7,675 nucleotides of DNA from Gammaproteobacteria bacterium (GTDB lineage Bacteria > Pseudomonadota > Gammaproteobacteria > UBA9214), in assembly GCA_029864225.1 (NCBI GenBank), contig JAOTTU010000096.1:1-7675 (forward strand), written 5' to 3'. Position 1 is the stretch's first letter, and every line of letters begins with the position of its first letter. The notes beneath the pieces are model-generated. The model saw only the letters and a program-made list of their open reading frames with translations. It was not told where the DNA came from and did not search any database. Made by a program: the position numbers and the translations under genes. Shown in pieces: positions 1 to 3,393 of the stretch.

Positions 1-230
1 TGATTGATTCACGGAATCACAGCATCAGGGTGCTGCATCAGGTCGTTATATTACAAGGGCAATATCAGGGCAGCCGGGATGCGGAACGCGTTAGAGAGCC
101 ACTCGCTTACTGGCCCGGTCGACTAATCCAAATGTACTAGCTCCTAAGTGCTAATGTGCCTGATGCGGATTTGCGCTAGTTTAGGAAGTGCCAAAGGCAG
201 TTTGTTTTTTTCATAGTTATGACTCCCTCA
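1..230. other. Left-edge region without a supported gene
   Basis: I see no recognisable gene here. The forward frame starting at base 3 is open from the window edge to a TAG at 138-140 (46 codons). It could be the tail of a gene lying to the left, since a strong forward terminator follows at 231. Its translation matches no family I recognise, it uses several rare codons (ATA, TTA, AGA, CTA), and an opening this short is expected by chance. The rest to 230 carries only a minor TGCC/GGCA hairpin (189-199) followed by a T-rich tract. That hairpin is too weak to call a terminator. Confidence 0.3.
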
Positions 231-259
231 CGGCGGCCTCCACGGCCGCCGTTTTTTTT
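231..259 (+). terminator. Strong rho-independent terminator
   Basis: A perfect 8-bp GC stem (CGGCGGCC at 231-238, GGCCGCCG at 244-251) with a 5-nt loop is followed at once by eight T residues (252-259). There is no matching T-tract on the other side, so it acts on forward transcription. It must end a transcript that begins left of the window, because no forward gene is well supported upstream of it here. Confidence 0.9.
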
Positions 260-320
260 GCCATGATCGGTTTTATTGTATAAGTCCCGATACTTTGACT
301 ACATTTTATATATAAGGAAG

Positions 321-455
321 CTCTGATTAATTATTATCCCGTCATCCCGGCGAAGGCCGGGATCCAGTAACCGACTAAATTTTATGAACTGGATTCCGGC
401 ACTTCGCTCCGCTCCGGCCGGAATGACGACACATCAGAGGTGCCATAATAATTAA
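321..455. repeat. Composite palindromic intergenic element (MITE/REP-like)
   Basis: Nested imperfect inverted repeats can fold the whole region into one long hairpin. The outer arm is 340-351 with 417-428 (CGTCATCCCGGC against GCCGGAATGACG, 11 of 12 paired). The inner arm is 356-367 with 389-400 (GCCGGGATCCAG against CTGGATTCCGGC, 11 of 12). Two further perfect inverted pairs lie outside: CTCTGAT 321-327 with ATCAGAG 433-439, and TTAATTATTAT 327-337 with ATAATAATTAA 445-455. These two pairs cross rather than nest. The GTCATCCCGGC/GCCGGAATGAC core resembles a palindromic repeat scattered through many proteobacterial genomes. There is no transposase, so if mobile it is non-autonomous. Its right end abuts the CHAD ribosome-binding site. 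The exact boundaries are uncertain. Confidence 0.7.
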
Positions 456-468
456 CAAGGTGAATTTC

Positions 469-1368
469 ATGCGCTTTTATCTGCAGGACCGGGAGTCATC
501 GGCAGACGCTGTAGTACGGATATTCGGAGAGTTGCTGAGCAGTGCGCAGCATGATCTGACAGAGCCGCAAGCCGATCCGGATGCGGCAGTACACGCAGTG
601 CGCAAGTCCATGAAAAAACTGCGCGCTCTGCTACGGCTGGTCCGTCCTGTCATCAAAGGGAAGGCATTTCGCACTGCCGACCGGGCCGTACGTCGCCTTG
701 CACGCCAGCTTGGGGGTGCGCGTGACAGTACGGTTATGCTTTCCGCTTTCGACCAGCTGGTAGAGCATTTTTCACCCTTCCTGAATGACGCGGCATACAC
801 CCCCGTAAGGCAGGTACTTGCAAATCGTTATCAGGTGGCTATTGAGCAGCGCCTGTCCAGTATGGATTACGACAGCCTCCGGTCGGAACTCCATAACCTG
901 GAACGGCTCCTCACGCAGCTGGATCTCGGGGAGTTCTCGGAAAAGAAGCTGCTAGGCAGTGTGCAAAAAACCTACAGGCAGGGCCGCGGTGAACTGGCAG
1001 CCCTGCGTGCCGATCCCTCGACAGAACATGGCCACGCAATGCGCAAACAGGCCAAGTACCTGTGGTATCAACTCCGCTTGCTGCGCAAGTCGAATGACAT
1101 ACAACACAAGCAACTGGTCCAGGAATTGAACGAGCTTGGTGAAATACTCGGACACGACCACGACCTGGCAGTTCTCTCTGATACCCTGCAGAGACAACCC
1201 GATATCTGTTGCAATGCAATCAGGTCCGAGCTTGTCACCGGTTTGATCGAGACACGGCGTGTTGCCTTGTTGTCGGCGGCACTGCGCCTGGCTGATAAAA
1301 TCTATGCACAGAAGCCGAAACGGTTTTTATCGGGGCTCAGGAACCTTACCGTTACCGCCCCGCGGTAA
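469..1368 (+). CDS. CHAD domain-containing protein
   Basis: This encodes a 299-aa, helix-rich, basic protein made of a CHAD domain (conserved histidine alpha-helical domain). CHAD proteins are known to bind polyphosphate through basic surfaces and are often cytoplasmic or on polyphosphate granules. The two-fold internal symmetry is visible. The first half has H42-x-x-R45-K46 followed by K49, K50 and R52, and an LGGARD segment at 81-86. The second half repeats this as H189-x-x-R192-K193 and LGHDHD at 227-232. There is no N-terminal CYTH (triphosphatase) domain, signal peptide or membrane segment, so this is a stand-alone CHAD protein. I chose the ATG at 469 because AAGGTG (457-462) sits 6 nt upstream. 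A GTG at 460, inside that ribosome-binding site, would add three residues. No polyphosphate kinase or exopolyphosphatase gene is adjacent. A palindromic repeat lies immediately upstream. The substrate is inferred from the family. Confidence 0.88.
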   Translation: MRFYLQDRESSADAVVRIFGELLSSAQHDLTEPQADPDAAVHAVRKSMKKLRALLRLVRPVIKGKAFRTADRAVRRLARQLGGARDSTVMLSAFDQLVEHFSPFLNDAAYTPVRQVLANRYQVAIEQRLSSMDYDSLRSELHNLERLLTQLDLGEFSEKKLLGSVQKTYRQGRGELAALRADPSTEHGHAMRKQAKYLWYQLRLLRKSNDIQHKQLVQELNELGEILGHDHDLAVLSDTLQRQPDICCNAIRSELVTGLIETRRVALLSAALRLADKIYAQKPKRFLSGLRNLTVTAPR

Positions 1369-1371
1369 TGG
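1349..1371 (+). other. Stem-loop spanning the CHAD stop codon
   Basis: A 9-bp stem (1349-1357 with 1363-1371, one G-T pair, 5-nt loop) includes the TAA stop at 1366-1368. No T-run follows, so it is not a standard intrinsic terminator. It might protect the 3' end of the mRNA or mark a factor-dependent end. From 1372 to 1535 I see no gene or other signal. Confidence 0.4.
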
Positions 1372-1535
1372 AATCAGAGTACTCACCTTGACCTTCTGCC
1401 ATATGTGGATTGCCGACTACGGATTTTCTTCATCCGACTGGCATCCAGAGGATATCAAGGATTGGACGGCGCAACGCAGTAGTCCGATGTCGCCACCGGT
1501 GCTGTCCCACGGCTGCAATATCTTCTTCGACTGGG

Positions 1536-1865
1536 TCACGCTGGTCGGCTGTGATCATGCTGGGGGTCGAGCCCAGTCTGTATATCGAGAAGCCGCTTCC
1601 CGTGGACAGCGGCAACGACGAGTACGGTATCTGTTTTGATACGGTAGATGAGGCGATAGCTGTATACGAACAGCTCGCGTACTGATTCATCACCAAGTTC
1701 GGGAACAATGCGGCCGATTTCGGGGAATGCAGCTAATTTGCGGGAGGCCTCGATGATCCGGTGGACCACGGCCGCAGCATAGGCACTGGAGTCACGGGCA
1801 ATGTACTCGGCGATGGCCTCGACATCATCGAGGGCCTCGGGTGACCAGCCTACCCGGCGGTCCAC
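1536..1865 (-). CDS. Type II toxin, RelE/ParE family
   Basis: This encodes a 109-aa protein with ParE/RelE-type features: an N-terminal W7-S-P-E-A11 segment, the helix ALDDVEAIAEYIA (11-23), the central FPEIGR (47-52) and VREL (62-65) blocks, the strand YRLIYRI (70-76), and a C-terminal V-x-A-A-V-H-G-K-R block (83-91). RelE-type members cleave ribosome-bound mRNA and ParE-type members poison DNA gyrase. The sequence looks closer to the ParE/StbE side, but the target cannot be settled by eye. The start is GTG at 1865, since an in-frame stop lies six codons upstream and no other start fits. It has no clear ribosome-binding site and overlaps the antitoxin gene by 16 nt, which suggests translational coupling. 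The roughly 18 residues after the VHGKR block form a longer tail than usual. Confidence 0.85.
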   Translation of the reverse strand: MDRRVGWSPEALDDVEAIAEYIARDSSAYAAAVVHRIIEASRKLAAFPEIGRIVPELGDESVRELFVYSYRLIYRIKTDTVLVVAAVHGKRLLDIQTGLDPQHDHSRPA

Positions 1866-2038
1866 TTGGAAAGTCGTTGCTCAGCGTCTGCCTGGGAGAC
1901 GGTGCCCTGTTTGTCGGCGGCTTCGATGCCGCGTTGTATCTTCTCGATCACATAGAGGTGGTACTGGATGTCTTCCAGGGTGCACTCATCGGGCAACTTT
2001 TTAAGCAGGGCTTCGACTTCTTGTTTGGCAGCACTCAT
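1850..2038 (-). CDS. Antitoxin of the RelE/ParE-type module
   Basis: This encodes a 62-aa acidic/helical protein immediately upstream of, and overlapping, the toxin gene on the same strand. The antitoxin-first order is the classical type II arrangement. The N-terminal half contains LPDECTLEDIQYHLYVIEKI (residues 15-34), a segment I associate with small antitoxins paired with RelE/ParE toxins. The C-terminal half (G-x-V-S-x-A-D-A-E then L-S-K-W, ending about residue 59) is the kind of extended tail that wraps the toxin. I see no obvious helix-turn-helix or ribbon-helix-helix fold, so DNA binding is not proven. The ATG at 2038 is preceded by GGAG (2046-2049) with 7-nt spacing, which supports this start. 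The role is inferred from family resemblance and gene order. Confidence 0.78.
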   Translation of the reverse strand: MSAAKQEVEALLKKLPDECTLEDIQYHLYVIEKIQRGIEAADKQGTVSQADAEQRLSKWTAG

Positions 2039-2051
2039 CGGAGGTCTCCAG

Positions 2052-2072
2052 GCTATTAATTGACATTATAGC
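2052..2072 (-). promoter_or_regulatory. TA module promoter with candidate operator
   Basis: On the minus strand a perfect TATAAT -10 hexamer occupies 2065-2070, about 27 nt before the antitoxin ATG. No convincing -35 is present; TTGTAA at 2091-2096 is 20 nt away, which is too far. The -10 is embedded in an imperfect palindrome, GCTATTAAT (2052-2060) and ATTATAGC (2065-2072) in forward coordinates. It covers the -10 and the likely transcription start, which is where toxin-antitoxin complexes of this class usually bind to repress their own operon. Operator function is an inference. Confidence 0.5.
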
Positions 2073-2167
2073 GCCTATTCGCGGCCGGAGTTACAAGCGA
2101 ACGATGATAGAATGATGCGGATTAATTCCTATGCAAAGGTCGGAAAAAAGGGACATTCTGGTTTTTG

Positions 2168-2215
2168 GGCCCACCTGGCGGTGGACCTTCACCATTTGGC
2201 GCGCCCGACAGGATT
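2168..2215. repeat. 48-bp direct repeat, copy 1 (tRNA 3' end plus trailer)
   Basis: These 48 bases are identical to 2330-2377, with a 162-bp offset. The copy includes the last 19 bases of the tRNA-Arg gene (2197-2215) and 29 bases of its downstream trailer with the terminator stem. The minus-strand T-tract that completes the functional terminator is missing here: the flank reads CAAAAAC instead of TTTTT. This copy therefore probably does not terminate transcription. Confidence 0.9.
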
Positions 2216-2320
2216 ACTCGCCGCTTCGCGGCTCGCCCTTCGGGCCGCCGTCGCTTTGCGACGACGTTCTGCGCCGCCTGCGGCGGCTTGTCGAACCTGA
2301 GGTTCTCACCCTGCCGGGCA
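2197..2320 (-). pseudogene. Broken second copy of tRNA-Arg, T-loop interrupted by hairpins
   Basis: The 3' 19 bases of the tRNA (2197-2215) match the functional gene exactly, then the match stops inside the T-loop. After 76 bases of unrelated sequence (2216-2291) the tRNA sequence resumes at the next base: CGAACCTG at 2292-2299 equals 2378-2385. This is followed by pieces matching the anticodon stem (CCCTGCC 2309-2315 and GGGCA 2316-2320) with the anticodon loop missing. The 5' half is gone. I read this as a decayed tandem tRNA gene that gained a hairpin-rich insert. The exact 3' match is direct observation. The tRNA origin of 2292-2320 rests on short matches in the right order. Confidence 0.55.
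2216..2291. repeat. Hairpin-chain insert
   Basis: Four perfect short palindromes with 3-nt loops are packed almost end to end: 2220-2232 (GCCGC/GCGGC), 2235-2245 (GCCC/GGGC), 2249-2263 (CGTCGC/GCGACG) and 2273-2287 (GCCGCC/GGCGGC). A fifth, 2293-2305 (GAACCT/AGGTTC), follows in the tRNA-like flank. The forward frames that stay open through this GC-rich tract are low-complexity and not credible proteins. The chain could be a REP-like element or part of a structured trailer RNA if the tRNA transcript reads through its terminator. Confidence 0.65.
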
Positions 2321-2324
2321 AACG

Positions 2325-2349
2325 AAAAAGGCCCACCTGGCGGTGGACC
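2325..2349 (-). terminator. Rho-independent terminator of tRNA-Arg
   Basis: On the minus strand GGTCCACC (2342-2349) pairs with GGTGGGCC (2330-2337), with one G-T pair and a 4-nt loop, and is followed by five T residues (2325-2329). It begins 9 nt after the encoded CCA of the tRNA, so it ends the tRNA transcript. Confidence 0.85.
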
Positions 2350-2377
2350 TTCACCATTTGGCGCGCCCGACAGGATT
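2330..2377. repeat. 48-bp direct repeat, copy 2 (tRNA 3' end plus trailer)
   Basis: This is the partner of 2168-2215. It contains the last 19 bases of the functional tRNA-Arg (2359-2377) and the stem of its terminator (2330-2349). The 19-bp share of the tRNA is the same length as that reported for the repeats trailing the E. coli tyrT gene (rtT), although the sequences are otherwise unrelated as far as I can see. Confidence 0.9.
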
Positions 2378-2435
2378 CGAACCTGTGACCCCTGCCTTCG
2401 GAGGGCAGTACTCTATCCAGCTGAGCTACGGGCGC
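2359..2435 (-). tRNA. tRNA-Arg(CCG)
   Basis: This is a complete 77-nt tRNA including an encoded CCA. Read on the minus strand, the acceptor stem GCGCCCG pairs perfectly with CGGGCGC, followed by discriminator G and CCA (2361-2359). The D-arm is GCTC/GAGT. The anticodon stem CTGCC/GGCAG holds the loop CTCCGAA, giving anticodon CCG, which reads the arginine codon CGG. The variable loop has 5 nt. The T-arm ACAGG-TTCGAAT-CCTGT is canonical. A terminator follows after 9 nt. No convincing promoter could be picked in the 234-nt gap upstream; TATAGA on the minus strand at 2472-2477 is the best -10 candidate but lacks a good -35. Confidence 0.97.
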
Positions 2436-2530
2436 CTGCTATTGACTTTCTCGCGGGTGGGCAAGAATAACTCTATACACCGGTCAGGTCTACGGTCTAA
2501 TGTAGTTGTTTTTACAGGTATTCCTGCCAA

Positions 2531-2559
2531 TTTAACGTGTTGGGCGTTTCCAGTATAAT
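2531..2559 (+). promoter_or_regulatory. Putative promoter of the cytochrome c gene
   Basis: A perfect TATAAT -10 (2554-2559) follows TTTAAC (2531-2536, three of six consensus positions) at the ideal 17-bp spacing. Transcription would start near 2566 and leave a leader of about 100 nt before the TTG start. No riboswitch-like structure is recognisable in that leader. The rest of 2436-2669 shows nothing else I can name. Confidence 0.5.
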
Positions 2560-2658
2560 TCGGCACCATTCACATCCCGGAGCGAACGCCTCCTTTCCGG
2601 CGAACGGCAACCATGGTGGTAGACAAGCCGGAGTGTCAGATTCTATTTTAACGAAATC

Positions 2659-2664
2659 AGGAGA
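2659..2664 (+). promoter_or_regulatory. Ribosome-binding site fixing a TTG start
   Basis: AGGAGA lies 5 nt upstream of the TTG at 2670 and is the best Shine-Dalgarno sequence in the area. The next in-frame ATG lies far inside the protein, so this site decides the unusual TTG start of the cytochrome gene. Confidence 0.75.
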
Positions 2665-2669
2665 AGACT

Positions 2670-3173
2670 TTGAGTAGCAACGATAAACAATTTGCGACGG
2701 CCTTTATAACGGTGCTGGGCGGCCTGACGTTGCTGGTGATCATTCTGTTCTTTATCGCCAGTTATCTCACCAAGGATGTTTCGTCCTACAAGGATGAGGA
2801 ACTCACTCTTAGCAACATCGAGCCTGTGGGCAAGGTCAATATCGATGATGGGTCCGTTCCACAGGCAGCCGCGACACCAGCAGCAGTGGTCGCAGAAACA
2901 GCTGGTGCCGTACCCGTGGCTGCCGCGGAACCGCTGTCAGGCGAGCAGATCTACCAGAGAAACTGCATGGCCTGTCATACGGCCGGAGCTGCTGGTGCAC
3001 CCAAGCTCGGCGATGTCGCTGCCTGGGCGCCACGCATTGGCCAGGGCATGGACACCCTCATGGCCCATGTCACGAATGGCTTGAATGCTATGCCGCCGAA
3101 GGGGCTGTGCATGACCTGTTCCGAGGCCGAACTGAAGTCAGTGGTTGATTACATTATCTCTCAGAGTCAGTAA
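2670..3173 (+). CDS. Membrane-anchored cytochrome c5-type monohaem protein
   Basis: This encodes a 167-aa electron-transfer protein of the inner membrane/periplasm. An uncleaved N-terminal membrane helix lies at about residues 11-33. An Ala/Pro/Val-rich flexible linker (about 60-88) tethers a C-terminal haem domain (about 90-167). The haem is attached at C99-M-A-C102-H103, and M141 in the NAMPPKG block is the likely sixth ligand. C147 and C150 (CMTC) form the extra disulphide-like pair typical of the cytochrome c5 family. Such proteins usually carry electrons between quinol-oxidising complexes and terminal oxidases, but the partner is not encoded here. It starts at TTG, supported by a strong ribosome-binding site, appears monocistronic, and has its own promoter and terminator. 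The class I c-type assignment is firm; the physiological role is inferred. Confidence 0.92.
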   Translation: MSSNDKQFATAFITVLGGLTLLVIILFFIASYLTKDVSSYKDEELTLSNIEPVGKVNIDDGSVPQAAATPAAVVAETAGAVPVAAAEPLSGEQIYQRNCMACHTAGAAGAPKLGDVAAWAPRIGQGMDTLMAHVTNGLNAMPPKGLCMTCSEAELKSVVDYIISQSQ

Positions 3174-3198
3174 GTTATCTGACAACTTAAATATAAAT

Positions 3199-3223
3199 GG
3201 CTGCCAATTGGCAGCCTTTTTTT
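3199..3223 (+). terminator. Rho-independent terminator after cytochrome c5
   Basis: A perfect 7-bp stem (GGCTGCC 3199-3205, GGCAGCC 3210-3216) with an AATT loop is followed by seven T residues (3217-3223). It starts 25 nt after the stop codon. On the opposite strand the stem is followed by ATTTATATTT, so it may also weakly stop the convergent GGDEF-EAL transcript. Confidence 0.93.
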
Positions 3224-3224
3224 C

Positions 3225-3380
3225 GCGCCTGCGAGGCGCTCCTTTCTTTGTCGGGTAGAGCCAAATCTCTACCAAGGCCATTATGGGCCGCGATCCCTTC
3301 GGGATCTCTAAGGAGGGAGAGGTCCATACCATCTCCTACAAGATAGATGGGTATGCGGGTTTATTGCGCCTACAAGGCGC
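3225..3380. repeat. Chain of hairpins between convergent genes
   Basis: At least six short inverted repeats follow one another: 3225-3239 (GCGCCT/AGGCGC, 3-nt loop), 3254-3273 (GGTAGAG/CTCTACC), 3276-3289 (GGCC/GGCC), 3292-3306 (GATCCC/GGGATC, loop TTC), 3316-3336 (GGAGA plus GGT, one bulge) and 3366-3380 (GCGCCT/AGGCGC again). The first and last share the same stem and so bracket the block. The octamer CCTACAAG occurs twice (3335-3342 and 3369-3376). None has a T-tract on the minus strand, so none is a classical terminator for the GGDEF-EAL gene. No gene is supported in 3224-3393. Confidence 0.6.
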
Positions 3381-3393
3381 TGCTGTGGACCGG

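Noticed and set aside
3..140. Tail of a forward gene entering from the left edge
   Set aside because: Only 46 codons are visible, several rare codons are used and no family is recognised. The chance of such an opening is appreciable. Mentioned in the region entry but not called.
270..316. Promoter for the CHAD gene (TTGACT 295-300, TATAAG 311-316)
   Set aside because: The spacing between the hexamers is only 10 bp and no alternative pair has acceptable spacing, so it is not called.
1259..1708. Forward and reverse open frames between the CHAD gene and the toxin
   Set aside because: They overlap the CHAD 3' end or run antisense to or in another frame of the toxin, and have no plausible domain or ribosome-binding site.
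2216..2305. CRISPR-like array
   Set aside because: The palindromes differ in sequence from one another and there are no regular unique spacers, leader or cas genes.
2168..2377. 48-bp direct repeats as attL/attR of an integrated island
   Set aside because: Only 162 bp separate the repeats and no integrase is present. Resumption of the tRNA sequence after the insert fits a broken duplicate better, though a remnant att site cannot be fully excluded.
2112..2470. Overlapping forward frames through the hairpin and repeat region
   Set aside because: The translations are low-complexity Arg/Ala/Pro-rich products of GC-rich palindromes and the 48-bp repeat. They have no homology I recognise.
2343..2558. 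Forward open frame with a protein containing GFEPVTPAFGGQ
   Set aside because: This is the well-known spurious translation of the antisense strand of a tRNA gene. The frame runs straight through tRNA-Arg and has no ribosome-binding site.
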